From assembly GCA_033439685.1 (NCBI GenBank), contig JAUEDM010000004.1, positions 2,728,001 to 2,792,000 of the forward strand: 64,000 nt of DNA, in the 5' to 3' direction. Source of the DNA: Apodospora peruviana (taxonomy: Eukaryota > Ascomycota > Sordariomycetes > Sordariales > Lasiosphaeriaceae). Shown here one piece after another: positions 23,493 through 36,148 of the stretch. Below the pieces are notes generated by a model that searched no databases, had not been told where the DNA came from, and was given only the letters and a program-made list of their open reading frames with translations. Each line of letters starts with the position of its first letter. Position 1 is the stretch's first letter. The translations under genes were made by a program, and so were the position numbers.

Positions 23493-24788
23493 ATGTTCAC
23501 CAACTTCCGCCGCCGAAGAAGGGACGCCGCCGCCCGCCGACTGGCTGCCGCCGAGGAGGCTCCGTGGGACAAGGTCTTTGGCACGCCCAACCAGATCATC
23601 GACATCAAGGTCGAGAGCAAGCCCGCCGAGGCTGTTTCGCCGCCGGCCGTTGATACTCCGGCGTCTCCGCCCCTGACACCCTTCACCCCCGAGTTCCGCG
23701 ATGATGACACGCCGACTCAGCTTCAGTTCAAGACCAACGGGGAATACTACGACCAGTTCTTGATCAAGAACTACCCACAACTACCACCCAGCCGCACCCG
23801 AGTCGTCCGGTCTCCAGTCCCCAACGAGGAGGTCCAAACCACCTCAAGTCTCAACACCCAAGGCCGCCGGACACCCCCAAAGCTGCGCAACGTGGGCACC
23901 CTGAGGGGCATGCCGGTGGTACCACTCCCAAGACGCACACCGGTTCTCGGAAGCAGCGCGACCACAGGGCTGTTCGTGGATCCGAGGTCGCCCCTCCCCT
24001 CCCCGCCGCCCACACCATCATCCTTCCTCTCCAAAATAACCCCGTCAACGCTCCAACACTCCAACTCGTCCTCCCAGTCTTCCCACCCACCCAAGCGCAA
24101 GGCTAGCAAACCAAAGTCTCTCGACCTCAAGTCTTCCGCCTTCCAGAGCACCAAGTCGTCGTCACACAAGATTTGGAAGCGCGGCGGCGGCGGTGGCGGT
24201 CCAACCTCGGCCGGGTCCCAGTTGCAGCTGCAGCCTTTCAAAAACTCGCCTGGCGCCGCCTCCATCGCGTCCAAGAGTTCCGTCCGCGTGGGCGCCAGCC
24301 CGCTGATCTCCGCTGTGTCCGCGCCGGCCTTCAGCTCGCGCTGGCGCGGCGAGTTCAAGGACCTGATCCCGCAGTTTGCGATCCCCCAGACCGCCGTGCC
24401 GTGGGGCCGCAACAAGGACCAGCAGATGCGGTTGGACAATAAGCAAAACAAGAAGCAGAAGAAGAAGAACAAGTTTATCCCCGGGCTCGGGTCGACGCCC
24501 GACCTGGACGTTCAAATCGCGAGCTCGCATATTTCGCCGCCGATGATGGAGTCGCTGTGGGCTGAGGACCCGATCCCGGCTGCGTTTTTGGCATCCTCCA
24601 GTGGTGTTAACAAGAGCAGCGCTGCTAGCTGCAGTACGGCAGGAGCAGGAACTGGAAGCGGCTCGGGTGCGCTAAGAAGTGGCGGAAGCACGTTTTCGCT
24701 GGTCAAGTCTACGCAGGTAGTTGTGCCGAAACGGGTGAGGCAGTTTGAGCAGCCTGTTGCGAGTGGGAAGACACTTCTTTTTGGTTGA
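23493..24788 (+). CDS. Low-complexity basic protein, function unknown
   Basis: The open frame extends back to 23373, but the ATG at 23493 (ATCATCATGTTC context) is preferred because it gives MFTNFRRRRRDAAARRLAAA right after a TATA-like promoter and leader. The product is 431 residues. It starts with an Arg-rich helix, continues with EEAPWDKVFGTPNQIIDIKV and a Tyr-containing segment (NGEYYDQFLIKNYPQLPPSR), and then becomes Ser/Pro/Lys-rich, including a Gly6 run and a Lys-rich KQNKKQKKKNK tract that could be a nuclear localisation signal. No recognised domain. Codon third positions are GC-rich across the frame, which supports it being a real gene. Confidence 0.6.
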   Translation: MFTNFRRRRRDAAARRLAAAEEAPWDKVFGTPNQIIDIKVESKPAEAVSPPAVDTPASPPLTPFTPEFRDDDTPTQLQFKTNGEYYDQFLIKNYPQLPPSRTRVVRSPVPNEEVQTTSSLNTQGRRTPPKLRNVGTLRGMPVVPLPRRTPVLGSSATTGLFVDPRSPLPSPPPTPSSFLSKITPSTLQHSNSSSQSSHPPKRKASKPKSLDLKSSAFQSTKSSSHKIWKRGGGGGGPTSAGSQLQLQPFKNSPGAASIASKSSVRVGASPLISAVSAPAFSSRWRGEFKDLIPQFAIPQTAVPWGRNKDQQMRLDNKQNKKQKKKNKFIPGLGSTPDLDVQIASSHISPPMMESLWAEDPIPAAFLASSSGVNKSSAASCSTAGAGTGSGSGALRSGGSTFSLVKSTQVVVPKRVRQFEQPVASGKTLLFG

Positions 24789-27691
24789 TCATTTTCGGGT
24801 TTACGAGAGGTTTTTTACAATATTAGTTGATATTTTAAAGTTATTTCATTTGTCTTCGTATTTTCCTTGGCATGGTGTGTTCAGGATACCTTATTCTAGC
24901 TTTTCTTTGGTTTGTGATTTATAGCGAGCAAGCGGATACCACCCAGATTGTGATGATTTCTTTTTGTCATTTTTTTTCAGGCCAGACTGTATCATCTTGT
25001 TTTATTTACTTGATCACGACGAGGAAAAAAAGTTTCTTTTGTTAATATTTATTGTTTACTTTGTTAATCCAATATAGTATTAGAGTGTATTTGAACTGTG
25101 TTTCTGTGAATTTCTTTCTTATATTGAGACGTGAATCAATGGATGATGTCATGATTTGTGAAAGATAGTTTCTGTCATTGACATTTAGAAACATATACCT
25201 TTGACCCATTTTTGACTTGATTCCAAGCTACTTGTTTCTGCCAGTCAGACAGCGTACAGTGAGGGTTGTAAAACCAATGGATATCCTTTCTCTTTCAACA
25301 TGACAACCCGCAAACAAAAGCCTGAAAATGAATTATGCCTTATCCACAAGTCCACAACCACAAGCTGTTAACTCCGGTATTACTCATCTTCGACTTCAAG
25401 TCGAAGCTCAAGCACCTAACATCGGACTTTCCACAACTTAACAGAACAAAATCAGCAGATATCAGACGCATTTTCGTGGCCCAGCTCTGACCTTGAACGG
25501 ACTAACCAATGAAAACCTGTCGATCTCCGAGACCGACCGAACCGGCCTTGTGTACCCTAAGCGCGGCCGACGAGTGCGGCCAGTGGCTTGCCCGTGCCGC
25601 GGGCCTGCTCTGGATGAATGACCTCAGATGGCAACCTGAATCCCCCGCTTTTTTCTTTCAATCCTGCTGCTGCACACCACAGTTGAGAGGTCTGGCCTGT
25701 CCGGTCTCTCAACAGAAAATGCCCTTTAGGTCAAGTGCGGGATTTCTCAACACACTCTCTCATATTCTAGTTAATTACTGCAAGGTACGAACCGCTGCCG
25801 CAGAGTGAGATGCATACGGATACTCGGTTCTCATTGAACTTCATTCAGTGTGCCCCATTCGGAATCCTGCCGGGAGTTGACTGGCAATTAATTGAAAACT
25901 GGCATCTTTCTTCGACTGCGCTTCTCTCATACTGATCACAGAATCAGAATCATATCTCGCTCTCAACGCAAACTCCATCATCCGTGAATATCGTGATATC
26001 GACTCCTTCCTCGGTCTCAAATCCTCCTCACGATCAGTCCGCAAATATCTGTTATATCAACTGATATCACAAGTTGCACCAAAATTCGGATATTGACGAT
26101 GCCTGATGGATTTGCTGTGATCCGAAGGTTACCCACCCTCCAGCTTTTCCTTCATCGAGTCCGACAGACAAGCGCGTCCGGCCCCCAAAGGCCAAAATCC
26201 CACAATCGGTATGATGGGGTGTGTGTGTGTTGTGGCCCCCAAACCCAGGCGTCTCATTACCGCGGCCGCTTCCGCATATCCACTGCTCTAGCTCCGTTCG
26301 CATGGAAAGAAGAAGAAGATAGCGCCAATCAGAACGAGTGTTCTCCGTTCTAAAAATACTGGTCGACACCGATCAGACCTGGGTGGGCTAGAACTGATGT
26401 ACTTAATAACGCTTCCCACAGAATAGCCCCCAACAGATCAACAATGATGCTCCCCTCGGCCTAACCTGGTACCACAAGGCTTACCTATTCCATGATGTTG
26501 ATTACTTTCTACCTGACTACTCGTGCCACACAATGGCCGACGACGGGGTGGTCGGCTCCGCGGCGGCCGCCTCGGCTTCCATTGGCCTACCCGTAGTATG
26601 CGTGCTCTCAACGGCCTCGTCCCGTCGATATCACCCCCACAGAACCCCTTTTCCTGGGCACCACAGCGACTACCTTGGCTGATTAGCTGCCACGCCTTGC
26701 AGTTCGCCCCCAACCAACAAGCGCTGGATCGCCGCGGCTTGCATACCTTACCATATACTTACCTACTTTCACATACATAAAAGCTTTCCTTGCTCCCAGA
26801 AATAGATCTAACGGTGATTTGCAGATACCATTCTCTATGTATCTCAACGACCACGCTATTGCGCCTTTCTTTTGTTGAGCCGGATGAAGAACTGCATGCA
26901 CGATTAACCATGTGATATTGGACCCCCGTTCGAAATGATTATCACACCCGTACTACTACGAAGTCGGCGGCAGAGCCTCACCCATTTCTTTCACGCCATC
27001 CGTCCAGCGCCCGATCTTTAATTAGTCATCTGTATGATGACATAATCGAGATCAGGTTCATTGAGCACTGAAACGTTGGATACGATAGCGGGCCGGCGTA
27101 GGATGTGTATCGGAAAAGCTGAGTATGCCGAGGCCAAGGCAAAAGCCACCTCCTACCTTCCGATACTCCCCTACCTACACCAACGCCACCTTACGAATAT
27201 AAATATGGCCTGCAGATGGAGATTGAACCCAAAGGATGGTGGTGGTGACGGGATCATGACGGATGATTCTACCTAATTACATAAGTCTTGTTAGGGGTCT
27301 ATCAAGAACGTACGGGTTACCATCCTTCTCAACCTCAGGGTGGGTGATTAGGCGGCCATTGCTACTTGTTGCTAGAAGGGAACTGACATGATGCCTGACT
27401 GGGTCTAAGAGACATAGTACCCGGCTCAGAGAGTGATCCAGCTTGTAATAGGGTTCTCCACACCGAACTCCTGTTATCATCGCATACGGCGAACGGTTGT
27501 CGCTACTGAGTTGATGTTCTCGGGAAACCGGGACAGGTATAATAACGCACAGTAAATAAATGTACAACCTTCTGCCATCTCATAAGACAAGTGAACGCTC
27601 AGCGATAAGACCAAACCTAATACCGTGAGTAAACATGTTTCTATCAATATCCAGGCTAGTCCTCAACCCAACCCAACTGATAAGCCACAAA
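24789..27691. other. Long intergenic region, AT-rich at its left end
   Basis: About 2.9 kb without a supported gene. The first 500 bases are strongly AT-rich with long T runs and probably contain the 3' UTR of the preceding gene. Further right are short overlapping frames and a small GT-dinucleotide run (about 26220). Nothing RNA-like was recognised. Confidence 0.5.
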
Positions 27692-29704
27692 TCAAGTCCT
27701 CGTAGTGGCCTCAAACTCCCCAACTAAATCCTTGTAATCCTCCGGCCCATACGGTTCCGTCGCCTCCGCCAACCAGCCGCCTTTGCGGTAAATGTTCAGG
27801 CCCAAATCGCCCACCAACAAATCGACGTACGGCACGGCATCGAACACGAAATCGGGAAATTGGGTTCCGTGGCCAGCAGGATACCTCCACTTTCCAAACC
27901 TGGCATGCAGGACCGTCTCGTAGCGAATCTCGTCAATCGTCTTCTTTCCATCATCGCCAGACTCAAAACTACCTGAGACAGGTGGCAACGTCTTTGCCGG
28001 AAGCTTATCACTAAAGTACGCGCTGATCCAGATGGACTGGACGTGCGCAATCGTGCAGGTCGTGAAGTTCATCAGCACACCCGCAAACGCGAGATCCCTC
28101 GTCTGAAGAAAACGTGCCGACGGCGGGACCATGAAGTGGTAGAGCGTGTACGGCGTTAGCGGCGTCGACGGGTTGATTGTGTCGGTTGTGGTCAAGCCGT
28201 CCGTCTCCAGCAACGGTTTGAGGTGCCTGTTCTGCACCGGCTGGTCTCTTAGTCGTGGAAACCGCGACAGGATCTCCCCGTCGGCCTTGGCAACCATCTC
28301 GTCCGTGAATAGAGGTTCTGACGTAGAGTCGGGTGTATGCGGCAACCCGAGCTCCTTGTCGATGCCTTCCGGCAGAAACTTGACGGGCGGGACGTGCTTC
28401 CAGCCAGTCACGCAGCAGAGCACGTCTGTTTTGATCTCCGTTCCGTTGGACAGATGCACGGTTTTGTTGGCTGACAGTCGTTTGATATCTGCGATGTGGA
28501 CTCTGATGGTGCCGTCCCGCACAAAGTCGAAGAAGTCGGTCGGGTAGTTGAGAATCGAGAAGGACGAGGCCGTAAACATGGCTTCGCTCCACGGCTTGAG
28601 CTTTGCGGTCTCTGGGTGCTTATCATACTTGTTCAGGCTGATTACGTCACCACCCAAGACGGCCCAAAAGGCGTTGGTGATGGCACGGCCGATGGCGGTT
28701 CCGTGGTAGAAGGACCTCATGTTGACGTAGCCATCGGCTTCGCCCCAAATACAGGGGCTGAACCACGTGAGCATCCTGGTATCTGAGATATGAATAACTT
28801 AGTTAGGAGAGGCGCAAAACTGGGCTTTGTTGAGGATATGACACTTACGGACGAGCTTTTCCAACCATTTCTTCAGCGGTGTTACGTATGGTGGCGCCAA
28901 CCATGCCGGTCCGTGGCCAGATTCTGCACAGTTTTATCAGCTTTGGTCAGGCTAGGTGGATGTATCTAAGGAAAATCTTGATAGTTCGTCTTACCCCGTA
29001 TAACCCAATCAACCTTGGTCCCCTTGGAGGCATAGGCATATGCAATATCCCAGGCTGACTTTGTCCCACCAAACACAGTCACAGATTTGGCCGTTTCCAG
29101 CGTGTCAGAATGCTGCAGAAAGTCCCTGCTGTGAAACAGAGGTGCCTCAAACTCTTCTTGGCCCTTGAAATCCGGCAAGAACGGCTCAGACGTCAATCCG
29201 GTGGCCATAATCAGCTTCTTCGCAAAGATGCGGCTCTTGCTGTCTCCGTTCTGGACGACCAATGTCCAGCCGCCGTCGGCACCATCATGATGCTCGGCCG
29301 TCAGGACCTTACACTCGTAGCGGATCTTGTCTGCGATGTCGAACGCCTCGGCGTACTTGCAAAAGTACTCGTGCATGACACTTCCGGACATGTGCTCGCC
29401 GGGCTTCACGCCAAATTTCTCGGTCGTCATTGGGAAATCGGGATACTCGTAGGTGCCGAGCATGTTGTTAGTTCTCAAGCCTGGATATAGCCGGTCCTTG
29501 CTCCAGACGCCTCCGAGGCTTGAGTTTGCCTCCAGAATTGCCAGGCTGCGGTCTGGATTGAGTTGGTGGAAGCCCTTTGCGGCTGCCAGGCCGAAGATGC
29601 CTATACTTACAGTGTCAGCCTGTGGCGGTCTTTGGCATGAGTGGTGAGGGAAATGGGACCTTACCGGCGCCCACGACAACGAGATCAAGAGATTCCGGCT
29701 CCAT
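27692..29704 (-). CDS. FAD-dependent (flavin-type) monooxygenase
   Basis: Four exons, 29704..29665, 29600..28995, 28923..28849 and 28782..27692, give 603 residues with all phases closing. The first intron splits the dinucleotide-binding motif VVVGAGIFG (GxGxxG, residues 12-17). NADPH-binding FGGTKSAWDIA has its glycines at 191-192. Other family blocks are SSLGGVWSKDRLYPGL (flavin side), ATGLTSEPFLPDF, ESGHGPAW and the late CVTGWKHVP. This places it among flavin-containing monooxygenases and Baeyer-Villiger-like enzymes that oxidise soft nucleophiles or ketones using FAD and NADPH. No signal peptide; hydrophobic patches in the last third may touch membranes. No obvious biosynthetic partner lies next to it, so the substrate is unknown. 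Confidence 0.9.
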
Positions 29705-31762
29705 TGTCGATTCGTGACCAGCAGCACTCTGTTTCAGCTGTCGATGTTTTTCTAAAGTGACAGCAACCCTTTCTAGATCGTGGAATTCCGCGACACTTCT
29801 CTTCCGTGAATACCCTCAGAACCTCTTGTGACGGACGTGTCAGGATCGCGATAAATGAATTCAACTAAGGAGTTAACAGGCGACGTTGCGGGGAAGTTTG
29901 ACTTGATAGCCCAGCCGAGTGGCGCCCGACAGACTGGCAATAGATGCGAGCAATATCTGCAGTAGCTGCTTGTATGTCCCAGAGAGGCAAAGTATGCCTG
30001 CAAGCTCTCCTGGCGCCTGCATGCTGGGTGTGTGGATGGCTTGCTGTGTGATTGGTTGGGCTGGTGAATGAAATGTGAGAGTGGACTCACTTTTGCTCAA
30101 TTGACAATTCAAGGGTGTATCTGTCTACAACCGCTTCAAGGAACACGTCAAGTGGCCAAGTGTCTTGGTTGAGAATACGAGATGCTATTAGGTCTATTCA
30201 CCCACTGCCGGCTTAGAGTCTTCCTCTCCTTGCATTTCTCGAGGTTGCCAGTTTGGTCCGTCCGGCTCGGTTGCAGCCAGGTTGCATCGCATGTGAAGAA
30301 TCTGCTTCGGTTGGAAAGTTCAGGGACCACATTCCGTAAAAGTCGCTAAATCGGCCCGGGTTGGATGAAGTTGATTGGGCGGCAAGGGACGCTCGGGAAG
30401 AGGTTGAAGAAGCAAACCCGCCAAGCCATCCATCTTCTCGGTTCGAGCATATCAGATTGGTTATCGGCAGCTGACTATTGAAGGTTGAACCCATTTTCCT
30501 TTCGGCCTCTCGCTATCTTCCTGGATTCGTCGGTTTCTTTTGGGTTTGAGTCTGGGCATGTGAGAGGCGTTGATAGTCGTGGGAGTTGTCTTTAGGTGCT
30601 GATAAGCGACCATCTTGGCCGGCCAACACGTATCACCTTATCTGATCAAGTTATCCGCCGACTGGGTGTTTGGCTGGCTGGGGATTTTGATGTTTGGCAG
30701 AGGTCACGCGGAAGGGACTCTGCATCTTTCAACAACGTGGAACCAATTCCGAGTACCGACAGGTGAGACAGACTTTGTCTTCAAAAGTCATTCCTTCCTT
30801 CTTCTTTTAAATGGTACGTATGCATCATTTTGTGGTCCACTACCCCCACACTAAGGTGCTGTACATGCCTGGTATTTTACCAGTGGACGGGATTCGCCCT
30901 TTCCCTCAGACTAGCGGATTGGCAGCTCGGCGGGACTCTTGCTCTCGCTCCTCATTCGTCTGATCCTCACCTTGGCACCCAGTCTGGAAGTTCTCGACTG
31001 AACATCCATTAAGGACTGTCTTCTTCCCTCCCTCACGTGTCAGTTTCCAGCTCACGCACTATTATCGATGCTAGACCCTTACAGGTAAGGTACGTGCAGC
31101 TTAATTACTTATTGCATTGTCACACGAGGGACCCTCTATCGCGGTAATATCTTTAGCGAAAGTACAGGGCCGGCGGCCACTACCCGTGCCGTCCCCGTTG
31201 TTGATTTTTTTTTCCCGGTGTTGTCCTACGCGAGCCAATGGCCTCCATTACTCCGTACCCATCTTGGAAACCACATTTGCATGGGCCGGTCTCACACACG
31301 TGCGGGTGTAACTTGGAACTGGGGATATATCCCGTCACGTCACCCTGGGGACTGCAGGATGCTCCTTGTCCATCTCAGTCTTGCAGCTGTCGATCCCATC
31401 TGACATGCCTACTCCTTAGTGGCTTGGGCTTCTGCTTGACAGGTTTGGGTAGTACACTACATTAGGGACATTGTCATTGTTGGTCACACGAATTTCGGTA
31501 CTTCTTCTTTTCTTTTCTGAGTTTTCTCCCTTCTTCATTCAAAGCTTTCCACTTGGCCATTTTCCATTTTGGCTCTTTTTCCATTTGTCTCTTTCTGGTA
31601 ACATGGCTCACCCCCTTTCACCACAGCCACATCCTTAGCTCCTTGCCGGCTGGATAAATGCATCGCCGCCGGTCCAGTCCAGACTTGCTTTCTTGACCCT
31701 GGCGCAATCAGTATTGTCGTGTCACCGAGCTTCTAACACCTCTCATCCTTCGAGCGCCGGCC
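29705..31762. other. Intergenic region between divergent genes
   Basis: About 2.05 kb separates the start of the minus-strand monooxygenase from the start of the plus-strand rhodopsin-domain gene, so it should hold both promoters. The 500 bases before 31763 are pyrimidine-rich, as is usual for fungal leaders. No coding region is supported. Confidence 0.5.
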
Positions 31763-33210
31763 ATGGATTCGTTCACCACCGAGGCTTTTGCCCTTCTCGG
31801 CGTTGGCCTCTTCATCATCGGGCTCCGGTTATACGCTAGGATCAGCACTGTCGGCTTTGGCCGACTCCAAGCCGACGATTACCTTATGGTTCTCGCAGCA
31901 GTTGTGTACTCGATCGAAACCGCACTTGCCTATTCAGTCGGCGCGTACTGGCACGGACTGGCCAACAATGCCATGACGGATGAGCAGAGACGGCTGCTCG
32001 AACCCAACAGCGAGGAATACAGACTTCGGATCAATGGCTCCAAGACACAAGTGGCGGGCTGGTCAACGTACACCTTTTTGCTATGGATTCTCAAGGCCGC
32101 CATGTGCACATTCTATCTTCGCCTCACAGAGGGGCTCGAGTTCCGGCCGAGGATTTTGGCGGGCTTCGGTATAATCGTGTCAACTTGGCTCGCGGTGCTG
32201 CTCTCAATCCTGCTGAGTTGCGTTCCTCTCGAGAAGAACTGGCAGATATATCCCGACCCAGGCAGTATGTCTCTTACTCGAATCCGGTCCGCTCCCAACT
32301 TTGTCTCCAAGGCTAACAAGAGTAGACTTTTGCCAGCCTGCCATCTCAAAGATCGACATATTCGTCACCGTTGTCCTCAACGTCCTTACCGATCTGTATC
32401 TCCTAAGCATCCCAATACCCATGCTGTGGAAATCTTCCCTAAAACCAGCCAAGAAGGCTGGGCTCATGGTTCTGTTTTCTGGCGGCATCTTCGTCACCAT
32501 GGCCGGCATCCTTCGCTGTGTTCTTATTCTCACGGTAAGATTCACCGCAGTGAGCCACGACTTGAACTCGCTGATATCATGTCCCCCAACAGGACCCAGT
32601 AAACGGTGCGCAGCAGGCCGGCTCTTGGGCGGTTCGTGAGACCTTCGTTGCCGTTATCACATCCAATCTTCCTATGATCTTCCCACTTATCAATCGGTGG
32701 GGTCGCCCATTGCTCGGGACGCTCCGCTCTTTCACGTCTCAGGCTGGCAAGTTATCAGGGCTTTCCCGAAGCGCAGATCCAATGCCCGGCGCCTTCAAAC
32801 TAGAGGACAAGAACCCCCGACGGGGCATGGGCCCCAGGAGTGTTAATCCCATCACGAACCTCTCGTTGGACGGCAGCCAAGAACACATATACGCCCAGCA
32901 AAACGACACACGCACGGCACAGGAGAGAGACCCGGGTACTGGGAGCGACACCGATGTCGAGCAGGGGCGTCCAACAGGTGCCAGTCCTGGCTCGGGAGGA
33001 ATACTGAAGGAGACGTCACTTCAGGTTACAGAAACACGAAAGAGCCGATCCGACTTTCCCTCAGACGAGAGCATCAGGAATATTGGTGACTACTATTTGG
33101 TTGAACAGTCAAGGAGAAGCAAGGACGGGCAAAGTCCCCCGAGGCCAGGAAGCGGCCATAAAAGGGCCAGGAGATCAAGTTTGCACTTTGGTCTTGGGAG
33201 GAAGGACTGA
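31763..33210 (+). CDS. Rhodopsin-domain (PTH11-like) integral membrane protein
   Basis: Three exons, 31763..32264, 32326..32534 and 32593..33210, give 442 residues with exact phases. Donors GTATGT and GTAAGA and clear AG acceptors support both introns; splicing rebuilds DPGNFCQPAISKIDIFVT and LILTDPVNGAQQAG. The first ~270 residues contain about seven hydrophobic helices (FALLGVGLFIIGLRLYARI, STYTFLLWILKAAMCTFYL, IIVSTWLAVLLSILLSC, VVLNVLTDLYLLSIPIPML, LMVLFSGGIFVTMAGILRC and others). This is the fungal rhodopsin-like domain found in PTH11-type receptors; there is no CFEM domain at the N-terminus and no retinal-binding lysine can be claimed. The C-terminal ~150 residues are polar, Ser/Arg-rich and presumably cytosolic. 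Likely a plasma-membrane protein, possibly a receptor; ligand unknown. Confidence 0.88.
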
Positions 33211-34071
33211 GCCTCAGTGACTTGGCATTGACCTTTGGCGTAAGGGTTCTAGCAGGGTACCGGAGAGGAGATTTCGAGGTGAATGGCAAGAGATATGGGG
33301 CGTATAAGTCAGCTGCACGTTGGTTGGCCTGTGCGGTCAAAGGAATGAAGGACTTTGCGGCGCTCTGATTGGGCCGAGAAATTTGTCGAACGGTATTGAA
33401 GGGATTGGCACGGCGTCCGGAGCACTGTGTATACCTCGCAATACGTTCTCGAAGCCATCCGGGCGGTGTCCTGGAAAGCCAGCTATTATCGAATCATCAC
33501 CACGTGGGTACTCTACGGATGATGGCGGCTGCAGAAAAAACGAGGCATATCACATCTGAGCTGGAGGCAAATCACCGACAGGCGTCAGTGGCTGGTAGGT
33601 GACGGACTAGACGTTGAACTTGGACGACGGTAGTGTGTTTTTGCAGAATCAGAGTCATGGGTACGGAAGAAGAATACAGTTGAACCCAACACGCCAAATC
33701 TAATTCTGACCGTCGGTCCGCTGCTCTGCGGTTCCCCACTCGGTCGCGAGCGCGTCTTTCCTGCCTCGTGTTGGTTTTCATCCCAACTCAAGGCTGGTGG
33801 GTACCTGCCAGGTTTGTGAAAAGCACCAGTCGAGACAATACCTAGCCCAGAATTTCACTTGCTGCTTCCAAAAACGAGCGACCTATTCATCGGACGCCCC
33901 AATAAATTTCCTGCCACCTTACAAATTCTGCATCCCTTCTCACCGCGCTCAGTCAAGCCTACAATCGCAACCTACACCGCACTCACCTTGTGTCCGCGAA
34001 CTCCTCCTACCCAATACTTTTCCACTTTCACGCAGAACACCAGCAGAGAAATAAATCGACACATCGCAAAC
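33211..34071. other. Intergenic region and leader of the next gene
   Basis: About 860 bases, the second half pyrimidine-rich and leading into the ATG at 34072. No supported coding region; the open frames overlap on both strands and lack motifs. Confidence 0.45.
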
Positions 34072-35348
34072 ATGTATTCCCTCCGTTATCAGCTTGAGCA
34101 GGCTCGCCGCGAACCTGCGGAAACTCGCGGCATCCTTCGCGACGCGGCCGCCGGTTGCGCCAGCAACGGCGGCAAGAAGGTTCGTTTCGAGGGCGAAGCC
34201 GAGGGCGCTGAGCCCATCGATGTCACCAAAGAGGCTGGTGAAGTCGACACCACTCCTGCTGCCGACGAGGCGGTGGCCGGCCGAGTCCGCTCCGGCGGCT
34301 CAGCTGAAGCCACCATGAGCAAGGCTGAGCGGGAGCTCAGACAACGCGTGAAGGAGCGCGAGGTCTTCTGGTCCGGACATATCGTGGTACCTTTTTTCAA
34401 TCCTTTCTCATGTCTCTACTTTTTCCCGAACGATCCATCGCCTTTCTTCATTTGTTAGATTGAAATCACCTTTCAGTCACTTGGTCCCTTTCACATCTTC
34501 TGTCCCTGTCGCAACTTCTCAAATTAGTGGAACAGGAAGCTCACATTACAATGACAACACAGATGTTGAAGTGCAGGCTGGCAAAGGAGGCTCGTGAGAA
34601 GGAGGCGCGTGAGAAGCAGGCTCAGCCTGACTCGGTCGCTCCGGAGCCAGTGGCTGCGACCACGGCCGTGGAGACCAGCTCTGTCGCCGAAGAGGAGCAG
34701 GTCAACGATGACGTTGCCCGCGATGGCATTCTCGCCAAGTCGACAATTTTGTTCAAAAACAAGTTCGATAACAGCAGCACCTTCCTGCTCGCGGCTTTGT
34801 TCCTCTTCCTTCTGAGTCTTGTGACTCTTCTTACCTGCCTGCGCTTGATTTACGAATCGATCCGGGTCCGGGTTGTCAAGAAGTGGCGGGCGAGAGACAC
34901 CAAGTACTGGGACGAGTGGTTCTATGAGTCTTGCGAGCTATGGGGAATTCGGTCGCTTGTTCTTTTCGGGCTGTTGGCCGTTGCTTTGCCTGTGATGGTC
35001 TTCTGGGTTTTTCACCTGGCCATGCAGGGAGTGAAGATGTGGAACGAACGAAACGTGGTGCCGGTCGTGGACATCTACCCCGACCCCGACCACGTCTATG
35101 ACCCTCGCTATGACCATGATCGCTACCTGGCCATATTCAATAAGCGGGACCAGGACGCCGACCTTTCATACAACAGCATCCAGTCGCAGCACAGCTATCA
35201 GTCGGACACCACCAATTCCTGGTGGAATACCCCAGATTCCAGTCACTCCAGCAGCAGCCAAACCCATCAGGACGACACCAGCTGCCAAGAACATTGCATC
35301 TGGCGCGAGGAATTGGAGATGTCTCGCCGGAGGGCGAAGTTCCATTGA
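34072..35348 (+). CDS. Hypothetical protein with two transmembrane helices
   Basis: Two coding blocks are clear. The first, 34072 to about 34386, encodes a Glu/Arg-rich helix with KKVRFEGEAEG and ATMSKAERELRQRVKEREVFW. The second, from about 34528 to 35348, encodes EQEAHITMTTQMLKCRLAKE, a charged coiled coil (AREKEAREKQ), an acidic linker, two hydrophobic helices (FLLAALFLFLLSLVTLLTCL and SLVLFGLLAVALPVMVFWVF) and a Ser/Gln/His-rich tail. The intervening DNA has intron-like ends (GTACCT near 34387, TTAG near 34527), but the available donors end in phase 0 while all acceptors need one carried base, so the junction does not close. Either a non-consensus site or a one-base error is involved. No known domain; probably a membrane protein of unknown function. 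Confidence 0.6.
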
Positions 35349-36148
35349 TATCTGATGATTGATCAGGCCTGAAAGGGGATGGCAAGAATGTCAAGGAACA
35401 TTCTGGAAAAACCAATCTCGAAATCAATCCGAGAAAGGAAGGATGAAGAAATCTGATGTTTACTGAATTGTCTACGATGAAAAGGGACGACCATGACTAC
35501 GGCCCTGAGCACTCCACACGGTTATCTGATCTCTATTTTCCGCTGATCTATACACACGAGTTACAAAATATACACGGCGTTTCAAGATGAGATAAGAACC
35601 AGAAGTTTTCACAGAAGGCCGCCACGCTCTGGGCGAACAGATGCTGCGCTGCGTTGGATGAGACTTTCACCATCGTTGAGAGATCTGCTGTTGTTGCGGC
35701 ATATCACGGTTTTGAGATGGACGCCTTCGTGGAAAGACGGTCATGACTTATGGACGGGTTTTTCATTGACCTTTATGGGGACTCTCTCACATGAGAAGTC
35801 CGGTTGCAATATTTGCTTGTTTGGGGCGTTTGTGTGTTGCAAATTTCCTTTTTATACCCTGGTTCTGGGCGTTTCTGAAGAAGAATTCTTTCTCACGAGA
35901 AACTGGTTACGGTTCACTTTTTTCCTTGGGGTGGTTTATATACGTTCCATTTTTCTCTCTTTCTTTACATCTAAGAACTGCTGAGGAATGTTCTTCGTGG
36001 GCATTATCTCATGATACTTGAAAGCAGATTAGCGTATCATCTTTGCTTGAGGCGTTTCAATAAAATATTAGTGGCGGTTTCAGATAGATCATCGACATAG
36101 GAACGGGAATGCATAGTTCCATTATCAAATAAAGTTATTTCATGACAA
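35349..36148. other. Intergenic region between convergent genes
   Basis: About 800 bases containing the 3' ends of the plus-strand two-TM protein gene and the minus-strand GFA gene. It becomes AT-rich toward 36150 with AATAAA-like motifs (around 36060-36130). No coding region is supported. Confidence 0.5.

Noticed and set aside
23771..24472. 233-residue minus-strand frame
   Set aside because: Antisense to the basic low-complexity protein gene; Gly/Arg-rich translation reflects opposite-strand codon bias and shows no domain.
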